Positions 37,026 through 47,284 are shown, counted from the first letter of the stretch. The stretch is 64,000 nucleotides of DNA from Parapedobacter sp042666505 (GCF_042666505.1 NZ_JBHTDN010000003.1:310001-374000), one strand, 5' to 3'. Translations and numbers: made by a program. Notes: generated by a model from the sequence alone, not told the origin.

Positions 37026-38558
37026 ATGAATCGGTGGTTTTCTTCGCGGTGCGTTGGGTACGTAAGCGCATGGTTGTGTAGTGTGGGTTCTGTGTTGTGC
37101 GGAATAAGCTGTACAAGTGGTGAACGGATGGAAGTATTCGAATCATTTTATACGCTTGCGGGAGATACGTTGGGGATTACCACGGTGGTGGACAGCTTGC
37201 AGGTGCCCTGGGAAATAGCCCTCGGACCGCAGGGTGATTTGTGGTATACAGAGCAACACGGTACGGTGAGCCGTGTCGATTTAACCACGGGAGAACGAAA
37301 GCGGCTGCTCCAGTTGGATGATGTGTTTGTGTTGCGGACCTCCGGTCTATTGGGTTTGGCGCTGCATCCGGATATGGATACCCATCCCTATGTGTTTTTG
37401 GCCTATACCGCAGAAGAGGGAGACAAACGCTGTTCGCGGATCATGCGGTATTCCTACGACGCAAAACAGGATACGTTGCTTGATCCGCTTGTTATTCGGG
37501 AATTCGGAGCATGGACGTCTCACTTCGGGGCACGTATCCAAATCGCTCCGGATGGAAAATTGATGGTGACCAGCGGCGACGGTGCACAGGACGGCTATGC
37601 GCAGGATACCAGCGTGGTACTTGGAAAGATACTGCGGTTTAATATCGATGGCAGTGTGCCCACGGATAATCCAATAGCCGGCAGTCCGGTTTGGTCGTGG
37701 GGGTTGCGGAATCCACAGGGGCTGGCGTTTGGGCGCAATGGCTTGTTGTATAATTCGGATCATGGCGATGCAACGGACGACGAGGTAAACTTGATACAAA
37801 AGGGGCATAATTACGGTTGGCCGGAAGTTGAGGGATATATCGATACGAAGAAAGAGTTGGGCTTCGCCCAGGACGTTCCAGTAGCCGAGCCGTTGAAGGC
37901 GTGGACCCCTACCGTTGCTCCGGCGGCTGTGGTTGCCTACGATGAATCCCAGATACCGGCGTTCAACCATTCCCTGTTGTTGGCCACGTTGAAGGGAAAT
38001 GCACTTCATGTGTTGAAACTGGATGATAAAGGAACACAAGTTATAGGCGACAGCGTCTTATTTCGTCAGGTATTTGGACGTCTTCGGGCATTATGTGTCG
38101 ATTCAAACGGAGATGTCTACTTTGGGACGAGCAACCGGGATTGGAACCCGAATGGTACGCCCAAACCTAATGACGATCGGATTTTACGGATCCGGAGAGT
38201 TGGGAAGAGGGAAGTGGGTAATCGTAAGGTACTGCCTGCCGCGACGCCGGAGGAAGGGAATGGCGAACAAAGAAACGCAAAGGCGTTATATACCAACTAT
38301 TGTGCGGCGTGCCACAAAGCCGACGGAAAGGGTGTTGCGGATGTTTTTCCGGACTTAACCGAGTCGCCTTTGGTGCTCGGGAAATCGCCGGATCCGTTGA
38401 TACGTTTGGTGTTGTCCGGTCGCAGGGAAATGCCTGCTTTCCATTTCTTAAAGGATCAGGAACTTGCTGAAATTTTGAACTATACCAGGCAGCAATTAGC
38501 CAAAGCGGAGGATGCTATCGATGCCGCAGAAGTTCATCGCATAAGAGAAAAGCTGTAA
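37026..38558 (+). CDS. PQQ-type sugar dehydrogenase fused to cytochrome c, lipoprotein
   Basis: The 510-residue product has an N-terminal signal with a lipobox-like LCGISC. Residues about 50-390 form the glucose/sorbosone dehydrogenase beta-propeller (VPWEIALGPQGDLWYTEQHG, RNPQGLAFGRNGLLYNSDHG, HNYGWPEVEGY). A variable linker is followed by a class I cytochrome c domain with CAACHKADGKG and a late REMPAFHFL that may supply the distal methionine. It should oxidise an aldose in the periplasm to a lactone and pass electrons to the respiratory chain. This is the dehydrogenase half of a pathway whose lactonase, dehydratase and aldolase are encoded in the same cluster. Last gene of the operon. Confidence 0.85.
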   Translation: MNRWFSSRCVGYVSAWLCSVGSVLCGISCTSGERMEVFESFYTLAGDTLGITTVVDSLQVPWEIALGPQGDLWYTEQHGTVSRVDLTTGERKRLLQLDDVFVLRTSGLLGLALHPDMDTHPYVFLAYTAEEGDKRCSRIMRYSYDAKQDTLLDPLVIREFGAWTSHFGARIQIAPDGKLMVTSGDGAQDGYAQDTSVVLGKILRFNIDGSVPTDNPIAGSPVWSWGLRNPQGLAFGRNGLLYNSDHGDATDDEVNLIQKGHNYGWPEVEGYIDTKKELGFAQDVPVAEPLKAWTPTVAPAAVVAYDESQIPAFNHSLLLATLKGNALHVLKLDDKGTQVIGDSVLFRQVFGRLRALCVDSNGDVYFGTSNRDWNPNGTPKPNDDRILRIRRVGKREVGNRKVLPAATPEEGNGEQRNAKALYTNYCAACHKADGKGVADVFPDLTESPLVLGKSPDPLIRLVLSGRREMPAFHFLKDQELAEILNYTRQQLAKAEDAIDAAEVHRIREKL

Positions 38559-38589
38559 CCCAATATTAATCAATCTAAGGTACCCTTAC

Positions 38590-40956
38590 TTATTCACTCC
38601 GCAGGCTTCTCGTCGGGTTCGTTAATGCGGCCTTAACGGCCTGGGAACTTACTGTAAGCAATGCGATAAACAACGCACTCCCGCCAGCCAGGATAAATAC
38701 CCACCAGTGTAGGTCGGTGTGGTATTGATAATCGCCAAGCCAGTCGTTCATGATCCACCATGCAATGGGAAATGCGACAGCACAGGAGAGCAGTACGAGT
38801 ACGACGAACTCGCGGTTGAGCAATCCAATCAGTGACGCAATGGACGCTCCCAATACCTTACGGATTCCCATTTCCTTTGTGCGCCGTTCGGCGGTGAAAG
38901 CAGCGAGGCCGAATAAGCCAAGACAGGAAATAATAATGGATAGTATCGCAAATACACCCGCCAGCTTCTGGATAAGCATTTCCGACTTGAATTTTTCACT
39001 AAAAACATTGTCCAGAAACTCGTATTCAAATGGATATCCCGGATTGGTTTCCTTAAGGATACTACCTATCTGAGAAACCGTTTTGGAAAGATTGACTCCT
39101 GCTTTGGTCTTGACATTAAGCATTCCCCACTTCGTGGCAAACGGGCAGAAAAGGACAGGTTCGGCAGGTGTATATACGTTGTTGTACACGAAATCCTTCA
39201 CGACGCCGACAATCGTGTGGGTGTCTTCACCCCAACGCACCGTTTGTCCGGCAACCTGGCCATCGGGCTGAATAAGCTTGGCAAATGCTTCATTGATGAC
39301 TATGCTACTGCTGTCGCCTACCATATGTGGCCGGAAGTTGCGTCCATCGATCAATTGCATTCCCATGGCGGGAATGAAGTCGGCGTCGGTATGGAGAACG
39401 CCAATCAATATTTGTTTGTTTGGATCTTTTCTTTCCCAATCGATGCCCCAGGTATTCGAACCAATATTCAACACGCTCATGTTGCTGAGCCCCGCGGTTT
39501 CGATGTTACCGGTAGCGATCAGCTTTTCCTTGATGACGTCGATGTGTTCCAGCATCTTACCCCGCAACGGTGTGGTCATTACCTGGTTATGTTCGAAGCC
39601 CATATCGCGACCTTTTACATACTGGATTTGTTGGAAAATAATAACTGTACAGACAGTAAGCGTAACGGAAGCGGCGTATTGAATAATAACCAGCCCCCTG
39701 CGAATAAACCCTGCCACGCCAGCCTTTTGCCGGGCTCCCTTCAAGGTAGTGATTGGGTTAAAGGATGAAAGGTAGAATGCCGGATAACTACCGGAAACGA
39801 GTCCACATACCACCACGACGGACACCAGGAAAGCGAGGTGTATGGGCTCGAACAATCCAACGGTCAGCTCTTTTTCGACCAGACCATTGAAAGGTCCGAT
39901 GAATACGAAAATAAGTCCGATCGCAAGCAACGCCGATAGCGTGGCGAGAATCAGCGATTCGCCGAGAAATTGGCTAATCAGGGAAGTTTTCGTCGCGCCC
40001 ACCACCTTGCGCATGCCCACCTCCTTGGCACGTTTTTCGGAGCGTGCCGTAGCGAGGTTCATGAAGTTGATGCAGGCAATGAGGAGTACTACCCAAGCAA
40101 TCATGCTGAACAGCCGCACGAATTTGATGCGGCCTTCCTGTTCGTTCCCATCCCGGTCGAAGCTATTGTATAGCCGCCACCGTTCCATCGGATACAGGAA
40201 GTTTTTATAAAAGAGACCGTTCCCCTCTTTACGCTCCGCGAAATCATACAGCTGTTTGTTGACGTTTGCCAGATCGGCCGAGGATTCCAATTGCACATAG
40301 GTTAGAAAGCTATTGTTGCCCCAATTCTCAATCCGGCCTTCGCTCTGGCTTTCAAGTTTTTTAAATGGAATTATCCAATCAAACTGCACGCTGCTATTCT
40401 TAGGCAGATCCGCCACTACGCCGGCTACGGTATAGCCTTCTTCGTTGTTTATCCGTACCTGTTTGCCCATGGCCTTTTCGTTGCCGAAAAGCCGTTCAGC
40501 AGCGTTTTGGGTAAGCACGATGTCATTAAGATTGTTCATCGCAGAACCCCGGCTGCCCTCGATGAATTCCAGCGAGAAAATATCGAGAAAGTCGGGGTCG
40601 GCATAGAATCCGGTCTGGTAGAGGTTCTTTTCGCCCACATTAAACAGTAAGGGCATTGGCCAGTTTACCCGTGCGGCATACTTGATGCCAGGCAGCTCAG
40701 CTTTAATTGCGGGAGCCAAGGGCCCGGGATTGGCTTCAAACACATAGGTGCCGCCATCGTGGGTCTGCCGCGACTTGGACATATAAATGTGTTCCTTGTT
40801 TGGAAAATGATTATCATAGCTTACCTCTTCTTCCACCCATAAGAAAATAAGCGACGCACACGTGATGCCGATCGCCAGCCCGAAAATGTTGAGGAAGCTG
40901 TACCCCCGCGTTTTCCAGAGATTGCGGAAGGTGGTTTTGAGGTAATTTTTTATCAT
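38590..40956 (-). CDS. MacB/FtsX-like ABC-transporter permease, paralogue 3
   Basis: This is a 788-residue permease with an N-terminal transmembrane helix (SFLNIFGLAIGITCASLIFLW), a MacB-type periplasmic core, an FtsX segment (CINFMNLATARSEKRAKEVG), a second periplasmic core and a C-terminal FtsX segment (FGLAAFTAERRTKEMGIRKV). This duplicated layout is the common Bacteroidota type. It is the most divergent of three tandem copies and the last in the run. No ATPase gene is found with it. Confidence 0.9.
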   Translation of the reverse strand: MIKNYLKTTFRNLWKTRGYSFLNIFGLAIGITCASLIFLWVEEEVSYDNHFPNKEHIYMSKSRQTHDGGTYVFEANPGPLAPAIKAELPGIKYAARVNWPMPLLFNVGEKNLYQTGFYADPDFLDIFSLEFIEGSRGSAMNNLNDIVLTQNAAERLFGNEKAMGKQVRINNEEGYTVAGVVADLPKNSSVQFDWIIPFKKLESQSEGRIENWGNNSFLTYVQLESSADLANVNKQLYDFAERKEGNGLFYKNFLYPMERWRLYNSFDRDGNEQEGRIKFVRLFSMIAWVVLLIACINFMNLATARSEKRAKEVGMRKVVGATKTSLISQFLGESLILATLSALLAIGLIFVFIGPFNGLVEKELTVGLFEPIHLAFLVSVVVVCGLVSGSYPAFYLSSFNPITTLKGARQKAGVAGFIRRGLVIIQYAASVTLTVCTVIIFQQIQYVKGRDMGFEHNQVMTTPLRGKMLEHIDVIKEKLIATGNIETAGLSNMSVLNIGSNTWGIDWERKDPNKQILIGVLHTDADFIPAMGMQLIDGRNFRPHMVGDSSSIVINEAFAKLIQPDGQVAGQTVRWGEDTHTIVGVVKDFVYNNVYTPAEPVLFCPFATKWGMLNVKTKAGVNLSKTVSQIGSILKETNPGYPFEYEFLDNVFSEKFKSEMLIQKLAGVFAILSIIISCLGLFGLAAFTAERRTKEMGIRKVLGASIASLIGLLNREFVVLVLLSCAVAFPIAWWIMNDWLGDYQYHTDLHWWVFILAGGSALFIALLTVSSQAVKAALTNPTRSLRSE

Positions 40957-41003
40957 AGTTATCAGGCTTCAGCAGTCAGTTATCAGCTTCCTGCGTAGTT
41001 TGT

Positions 41004-43382
41004 TCACTCCGTCCTTATTGCCTTAATGGGATTCTCCCTTGCCGCACGCAGGGATTTGCCGCATACCGTAACGGCGGCAATGGCAAACGCGGTGAAACCC
41101 GCCACAGCAAACACCCACCACTCGATTCCAGTTCGGTATACGTAATTGGTCAGCCATTTGTCCATCATCCACCATCCTACCGGAAAGGCAATCAGAAGCG
41201 ATACGCCTACCAATCGGAGAAAATCTTTTGATATCAGCAAAATGATGTTTGAAATGCTGGCACCTAGTGTTTTTCGGATGCCGATTTCTTTTACCTTCGT
41301 TTCGGCCGTAAAAGTGACGAGGCCGAAAAGACCAAGGCAGGATATTACAATCGCGATACCTGCAAAGACGTTGAATAATTTACCGGCTTGAATATCGCTT
41401 TTATACAAGTTGTCAAATGATTCGTCCATGAACCGGTAATCAAATTCAAACTCACTGTTGTACTGTTTCCAAAGTTTTTCAACGGCGGTTATCGCCTGTG
41501 CCGCATTGATTCCCGTAGTTTTTACGTACATACCGGTAAGGGGTACACTTTTTTCTGAAAAAAGCACGCACGGGCCGATCGCTTTTTTTAAATCGTTGAA
41601 ATGGAAGTCCTTTGCAACACCAATGACGGTCCTGGGGCTGTTGCGGAACGTGATGGCCATTCCCACGGGATCTTTGAGTCCCATTTGTTTAACGGCGGTT
41701 TCATTAAGTACGATGTAACCGGTGTCCGCTGGCATGCCCGAGTAGCCCTTGCCTGCTACCAACGGAATATCCAAGACCTCCAGAAATTTATGGTCAACGG
41801 CCATTTGGTTGACCATAAAATTGGCCATACTAGCAGGTTTGCCCTCCCATTCAATGTCTCCAGTGCCGCTTCCTATGTTGCTGATATCGCTGCTGGCGGC
41901 CGTAACGCCCTTGATGCCGGGCTGGCTTTCCAGCTCAGTTCGTATCGCGTCAAATCGGCCCATGAAATTGCGCTGATTAAAAAGAAAGACATTTTCTTTG
42001 TCATAACCCAATTCCTTTTTGCGGATGTATTCCAGCTGTCGACTGATGATGATGGTTGCTATGATAAGTACCACGGAGCAGCTGAATTGCACCACCACAA
42101 GCGCCTTACGGAATCCATTGTTTTTACCGATTCCGGGTAAAATACCTTTCAGTGCCTGGGCGGGCTTGAAGGTTGATAGCAGGAGGGCTGGGTAGACACC
42201 TGCCAGCAGCACCACAGCCAAAAGGGTGCTTCCGAAAAGCAGCCATACCCGGGTGTCCAACAAGCTGAAACTCATTTCTTTGCCCGATAGGCCGTTATAA
42301 AGTGGCATTGCCGCATAGGTAAGCCCAATAGCCAACATCAGCGCAATGACAAACACGACCACAGATTCGGAAATGAACTGCCAAAAGAGGTGCCAACGAT
42401 CGGCTCCTACCACCTTTCTGACACTGACCTCCTTGCTGCGACGTGTGGAGCGTGCCGTAACGAGGTTGACATAGTTGATACAGGCAATAAGTAAGATAAT
42501 TCCGGCTACGAGAATGAATATCCGTACCTGTTGCATCCCCCGCTCTTCACCTTTGCCGTTGTACAGGTGCAGGTTTTTGAGGGGTTGGAGATAATATACC
42601 AGGGTCTTGAAGATGTCGGCCCCATCATTTTTCCGATGAAGGTCTGCAAGTTGTTGTGCAACAGCTTTCGGATCGCTGCCCTCCTGAAGCAGAAAGAAGG
42701 TCCGGTAATGAAAGCTGCCCCATTCGGCATTCATGTCATTACCCTCTTGATTTTCTTCAAGCAAATCAAGCGGTAGCAAGAAGTCGGCGTCGACGGATGA
42801 ATTAAGGGGGAAGTCCTCGATGATCCCGGTGACACGGAAGCTTCGTTTAGCATCCGACGCTGAAAGGCCGGTGTTTAGCGAAACCACCTTGCCCATGGCA
42901 GGCACATCGCCAAAATATCGGCGTGCTAACGACCGGGTAAGGATGATGGAATTGTTGTCCGGAAAGGGGTTTTGCCGGCTTCCTTCCAGTAACGGAAAAT
43001 CAAAGATTTGAAAGAAGGAGGTGTCGACCATGTGCCCCTCTTCGTCGAATTTTTGATGATCATTGGCTTTGGTGATGATGGCTTCGCTGTTGGCGAATCG
43101 ACAGGCAGCTTCAATCGCGGACAATTCGGCTTTTCCAAACAGCGCCAACGGTGGCGGACCCACAGGCCAGACATTATCGGATGAGGCGTCGAACGTTGTG
43201 GATAGCTGATAAATCCGGTCCGCCTTGCTGTGCATGCGATCGAAGCTCAGCTCATCCCATACCCATAGCAAAATAAGGATAGCTGCAGAAAGGCTAACCG
43301 CCAACCCCGCAATGTTGATGGCGGAATACGACCTGTTTTTTGCCAGGGTGCGGAAAGCGGTTTTGAAATAATTCTTAATCAT
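41004..43382 (-). CDS. MacB/FtsX-like ABC-transporter permease, paralogue 2
   Basis: This is a 792-residue permease with the same four-part layout as its neighbours: N-terminal helix (YSAINIAGLAVSLSAAILILLW), MacB-like core, FtsX region (NYVNLVTARSTRRSKEVSVRK), second core and C-terminal FtsX region (TFTAETKVKEIGIRKTLGAS). It is closest to the 43435-45792 copy; both have HSKADRIY after the first helix. Such proteins act in mechanotransmission-type export of peptides, lipids or drugs, with a cytoplasmic ATPase that must be supplied from elsewhere. Confidence 0.9.
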   Translation of the reverse strand: MIKNYFKTAFRTLAKNRSYSAINIAGLAVSLSAAILILLWVWDELSFDRMHSKADRIYQLSTTFDASSDNVWPVGPPPLALFGKAELSAIEAACRFANSEAIITKANDHQKFDEEGHMVDTSFFQIFDFPLLEGSRQNPFPDNNSIILTRSLARRYFGDVPAMGKVVSLNTGLSASDAKRSFRVTGIIEDFPLNSSVDADFLLPLDLLEENQEGNDMNAEWGSFHYRTFFLLQEGSDPKAVAQQLADLHRKNDGADIFKTLVYYLQPLKNLHLYNGKGEERGMQQVRIFILVAGIILLIACINYVNLVTARSTRRSKEVSVRKVVGADRWHLFWQFISESVVVFVIALMLAIGLTYAAMPLYNGLSGKEMSFSLLDTRVWLLFGSTLLAVVLLAGVYPALLLSTFKPAQALKGILPGIGKNNGFRKALVVVQFSCSVVLIIATIIISRQLEYIRKKELGYDKENVFLFNQRNFMGRFDAIRTELESQPGIKGVTAASSDISNIGSGTGDIEWEGKPASMANFMVNQMAVDHKFLEVLDIPLVAGKGYSGMPADTGYIVLNETAVKQMGLKDPVGMAITFRNSPRTVIGVAKDFHFNDLKKAIGPCVLFSEKSVPLTGMYVKTTGINAAQAITAVEKLWKQYNSEFEFDYRFMDESFDNLYKSDIQAGKLFNVFAGIAIVISCLGLFGLVTFTAETKVKEIGIRKTLGASISNIILLISKDFLRLVGVSLLIAFPVGWWMMDKWLTNYVYRTGIEWWVFAVAGFTAFAIAAVTVCGKSLRAARENPIKAIRTE

Positions 43383-43434
43383 TCTTTCGTAGTTAATACG
43401 ACATGCTTAGTCATTAAACCGGCCTCAGGCAGGT

Positions 43435-45792
43435 CTACTCCGTCCTGATTGCCTTAATCGGATTCTCCTGTGCCGCCCGCAGCGATTTACCACATACGGT
43501 AATGGCTGCGATGGCAAATGCGGCAAAACCGGCTGCTGCAAACACCCACCACTCGATGACTGTGCGGTAGACATAGCTGTCCAACCAGCGGTTCATCATC
43601 CACCATCCAAGCGGAAATGCTACCAAAAAAGAGATCGTGACCAGCTTCAGGAAATCCTTTGATATCAGGAAAATGATATGGCTTACGCTGGCCCCCAGTG
43701 TCTTCCGGATGCCGATTTCTTTCACCTTGGTCTCTGCGGTAAAGGTTACCAGTCCAAATAAACCGAGGCAGCAAAGCAAGATCGCCACACCCGCGAACAG
43801 GTTGAACAGTTTTCCGGCGCGGATATCGCTTTTGTACAATGCATCGAACGACTCGTCCAAGAACTGGTAATCGAATTCGTAGTCGGCATTGTGTTGTTTC
43901 CATAGTTTCTCGACGGCTGCGAGTGCCTGTTTGGCCTGAGCCCCCGTTGTTTTTACATAGAAGGTGTTCCAACCCCAATCGGGATCCATAAACAGAATGC
44001 AGGGCTCGATCGCCGTTTTCATATCCTTGAAATGGAAATCCTTGAGTACGCCCGCGATAATCCCTGGTTCATCATGGAAGGTGATGGCCTTGCCGACGGG
44101 ATCTTCTAAACCAATGACCTTAATAGCGGTTTCATTCAGCAGGTAATGGTTACTGTCCGCAGGTGTACCGGTAAAACCCTGTCCGGCCACGAGTTCCATT
44201 CCCAGCACTTCCGGGAATGTCCGGTCTGCCGACAGCTGATTAATCATGAAGGAACTCATATTTGCCGGTTTTCCTTCCCATTCCAGGCTGCCTGTCGAGC
44301 TTTGGACGTTCAGTATGCGCTGCGTGGACGCCGTTACTCCCAATATGCCGGGCTGCTGTTCCAACTGCTGCCGGATACCTTCGTAGTTTTTCCGGAAATT
44401 ATGGGCTTCAAACGTAAAGATATTTTCTTTGGAATATCCCAGATTCATGTTTCGGATGTATGCCAACTGCCTGCTGATAATCAGGGTCGCTACGATGAGG
44501 ACGACGGAACAGGTGAATTGGACGACGACCAGTGCTTTTCGGAATCCGCTGTTCTTCCCCAGTCCGGGTATGATGCCTTTCAGTGCCAGCGCCGGATTGA
44601 ACGAAGACAGCATCAGCGCCGGGTATACCCCAGCCAATGCCAGTACCGCCAATAAGGACACACCGAATATTGCCCATACGTTGCGATCCGATAAGCTGAA
44701 GACCATTTCCTTTCCCGACAGGTTGTTATACATCGGCATCAATGCATACAGCAAGCCGATGGCGACCAGCATGGAAATAACGAATACGACGAGGGATTCA
44801 GCGATAAACTGCCAGAAGAGATGCCCTTTGTTGGCGCCCACTACCTTGCGTACACTCACTTCTTTGCTTCTTCGGGTGGCCCGTGCCGTCACCAGGTTGA
44901 CGTAGTTAATACAGGCAATCAGGAGAATCACGACAGCTACCAACGCGAAGATTTTGACCTGTTTCATGCCCTGTTCATCGCCATCTGCCGTGTACAGGTG
45001 GTACTTGGTCAGCGGCTGCATCAGGTAATTGAGGTCTTTCCAAAAATCCGCGGGCTGATTTTTCCGGTGGATATCGGCCAGCTGTTTACCCACCGCGACT
45101 GGGTCGGTACCGGCCTTGAGCAAAAAATACGTTTGGTAATTGAGGTTTCCCCAGTCGGCATTCAGGGGGTTCTGCGCCCTGTTTTCTGCCAGTACTTCAA
45201 AAGGCATTATCAACGGAAACTGTAAGCTGGAATTTTTGGGCAAGTCTTCCATAACACCGGTCACCTTATAAGCATGCCCCTCTCGTACCTGCAAGATTTT
45301 GCCCATCGCAGGTTCGTTGCCGAAATATTTTTCGGCAGTGGTTTTGCTTAATACAATCGACCGGTTATCGGGAAATGGCTGTGCGGGATTCCCCTCCAGT
45401 AGCTTAAAATCAAAGATGTTAAAGAAGTTTTGATCTACGTAAACACTCGGTTCATTGAACTTCTTGTCCTGATATTCCAGTAAGATGCTGTTGTTGAACG
45501 TGGATGTACGGCAGGCATCTTCGATAGCAGGGATTTCTGTTTTTCCGAAAATGGCTAACGGTGCGCTTGTGACCGGCCATATCTGATCTTTTCCTTTCCC
45601 GATAGCCGCCGCTGCTACGTAAATGCGGTCGGCCTTGCTGTGCATGCGATCATAGCTCAATTCGTCGGTAACCCAGAGTAACAACAACACGGAAGCCGTC
45701 AGGCTTATGGCCAAGCCTGTTATATTAATAGCAGTATACGATTTGCTCTTGATGAGTGTCCGGAAAGCGGTTTTTACGTAGTTTTTTAACAT
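43435..45792 (-). CDS. MacB/FtsX-like ABC-transporter permease, paralogue 1
   Basis: This is a 785-residue permease directly after the HlyD-type adaptor gene (17-base gap). N-terminal helix (YTAINITGLAISLTASVLLLLW), MacB core with EGHAYKVTGVMEDLPKNSS, FtsX segments NYVNLVTARATRRSKEVSVRK and TFTAETKVKEIGIRKTLGAS. The close match to the next copy points to recent tandem duplication. Adaptor plus several permeases suggests an efflux or envelope-stress system. Confidence 0.9.
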   Translation of the reverse strand: MLKNYVKTAFRTLIKSKSYTAINITGLAISLTASVLLLLWVTDELSYDRMHSKADRIYVAAAAIGKGKDQIWPVTSAPLAIFGKTEIPAIEDACRTSTFNNSILLEYQDKKFNEPSVYVDQNFFNIFDFKLLEGNPAQPFPDNRSIVLSKTTAEKYFGNEPAMGKILQVREGHAYKVTGVMEDLPKNSSLQFPLIMPFEVLAENRAQNPLNADWGNLNYQTYFLLKAGTDPVAVGKQLADIHRKNQPADFWKDLNYLMQPLTKYHLYTADGDEQGMKQVKIFALVAVVILLIACINYVNLVTARATRRSKEVSVRKVVGANKGHLFWQFIAESLVVFVISMLVAIGLLYALMPMYNNLSGKEMVFSLSDRNVWAIFGVSLLAVLALAGVYPALMLSSFNPALALKGIIPGLGKNSGFRKALVVVQFTCSVVLIVATLIISRQLAYIRNMNLGYSKENIFTFEAHNFRKNYEGIRQQLEQQPGILGVTASTQRILNVQSSTGSLEWEGKPANMSSFMINQLSADRTFPEVLGMELVAGQGFTGTPADSNHYLLNETAIKVIGLEDPVGKAITFHDEPGIIAGVLKDFHFKDMKTAIEPCILFMDPDWGWNTFYVKTTGAQAKQALAAVEKLWKQHNADYEFDYQFLDESFDALYKSDIRAGKLFNLFAGVAILLCCLGLFGLVTFTAETKVKEIGIRKTLGASVSHIIFLISKDFLKLVTISFLVAFPLGWWMMNRWLDSYVYRTVIEWWVFAAAGFAAFAIAAITVCGKSLRAAQENPIKAIRTE

Positions 45793-45809
45793 GGCTATGA
45801 AATTCCAGC

Positions 45810-47063
45810 TTAATTACTGATATTCAATTCCTGTACTCGGTCGTACGTCTCGTAACTTGAAGTCACCACTTTGTCGCCCGGTTCCAGTCCGCTTACGACC
45901 TCATAATAATCGGGATTCTGGCGGCCGAGCTGTACATCGACCCGGTATGCGGTCTTTCCATCTTCGGTAAGTTTGAAAACCCAGTTGCCGCCGGTTTGCT
46001 GATAGAAACCGCCTTTGGCTAACAGAACCGCCTTGGTTTCATCGCTGAGGGCAAGGCGAATTTGCAAGGTCTGCCCCCGGCGGATGCCGTCGGGTACCTC
46101 GTTTACAAATTCCATATCCACTTGGAAGCGTCCGTTTGTGACTTGCGTGTAGACTTTTTTGATGACGAGCTTGTAGCTTTTTCCGGCAAACGTAAATTCG
46201 CCTTCCAGATCGGGGTAAATGCGGGAAATGTAGTGCTCGTCGATATCGGCGCGTACTTTGAACCCAGTTAGCACATCGATTTGCCCCAGGCGCTCGCCGG
46301 CCGGTTTGTTCTGTCCGATTTCCGCATCAAACGAGGTAAGCTGGCCATCGACCGGAGCGCGGAGGATAAGGTCGTCTACTTTTTTACGCATCAAGCCTAA
46401 TGCACTCTGCGTGCGCTCATAAGTCTGGCGGTCTTGCTTGGCTTGTTGGGCAATGGAAAGCGAATCCTGCGTGAGGATTTGCTTGGTCAGTTGCATCCGT
46501 TCTTTTTGATAGTTATAATCATTCAGCGACTGCTGGTATTCCTGTGAGCCAATCGCTTTCTGTTTATACAACGTTTCATTGAGGTTATATACCCGCTCGG
46601 CTTCTTTCAATGCATTTTCGACATCTGCCATCTGGTTTCGGTTATTGATCGACACCTGTTGAGCATTGATTTGGGCAATCTGCGATTGTGTCAGCAGGTT
46701 CAGTACCTGTGTTTCCTGATTGACAAGACTCAATTCAAGGTCCGTGTTCGAGAGCCGCATAATCGGATCGCCCTTTTTGAGGTGTGCTCCGTCTTCCACA
46801 TATTTCTCTTCCACACGCCCGCCGACGGAAGCATCCAGAAAAATACTGGTGATGGGCAGAACGGTGCCATTTACAGGAATAAACTCGCGAAAGGAATCTT
46901 CTTTGACTTCGGATATGGTAATGCGTTCGGCGTCGACATTGAGCTTTGAGTTGCCGGAAGTAAAATAGTAACTGGCAAATATCAAGGCTAGGATGCCTAC
47001 TCCGCCCACAACCAAGGTAATACGTTTACTATTCCATTTTTTTTTGGGTAATGCTCTGTCCAT
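45810..47063 (-). CDS. HlyD/MacA-type periplasmic adaptor (membrane-fusion) protein
   Basis: The 417-residue protein has one N-terminal membrane anchor (ITLVVGGVGILALIFASYYF), the lipoyl/biotinyl half-motifs (LDASVGGRVEEKYVEDGAHLKKGD... and LRAPVDGQLTSFDAEIGQ, shown only in part), a long coiled-coil hairpin (about residues 120-240) and a beta-barrel with C-terminal LEPGDKVVTSSYE. It would link the MacB-like permeases to an outer-membrane exit duct. It is the first gene of the minus-strand run, divergent from the second sigma-factor gene. Confidence 0.9.
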   Translation of the reverse strand: MDRALPKKKWNSKRITLVVGGVGILALIFASYYFTSGNSKLNVDAERITISEVKEDSFREFIPVNGTVLPITSIFLDASVGGRVEEKYVEDGAHLKKGDPIMRLSNTDLELSLVNQETQVLNLLTQSQIAQINAQQVSINNRNQMADVENALKEAERVYNLNETLYKQKAIGSQEYQQSLNDYNYQKERMQLTKQILTQDSLSIAQQAKQDRQTYERTQSALGLMRKKVDDLILRAPVDGQLTSFDAEIGQNKPAGERLGQIDVLTGFKVRADIDEHYISRIYPDLEGEFTFAGKSYKLVIKKVYTQVTNGRFQVDMEFVNEVPDGIRRGQTLQIRLALSDETKAVLLAKGGFYQQTGGNWVFKLTEDGKTAYRVDVQLGRQNPDYYEVVSGLEPGDKVVTSSYETYDRVQELNISN

Positions 47064-47253
47064 GTTTTTATTGCTATCGGTTACGGCGTTTGGCCCATGC
47101 CTTTTCGGCCAACGACGTTACTGCTCTTCAAACTTATAGATAACCTCGTGCCAAAAGTATAACTGATTTGAAAACAGTCTATTGAAATTGATAAAAAAAG
47201 AAAACTGTTCGGAATCGGACACCTGATGTGCGGTAGCGGACAATGAAGGAAAA

Positions 47254-47284
47254 TTGCTTATGTCATTTTCATTGGTTAGTTTTG
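47254..47284 (+). promoter_or_regulatory. Housekeeping-type Bacteroidota promoter for the second sigma/FecR locus
   Basis: TTG (47254-47256) is separated by 20 bases from TAGTTTTG (47277-47284), which matches TAnnTTTG exactly. The box ends 55 bases before the sigma-factor ATG. Spacing and sequence fit the described -33/-7 pair of this phylum. Confidence 0.6.

Noticed and set aside
40957..40990. Direct repeat AGTTATCAG(G)CTTC, two copies 21 bases apart between two permease genes
   Set aside because: Only two short imperfect copies; no sign of a mobile element or of regulation.
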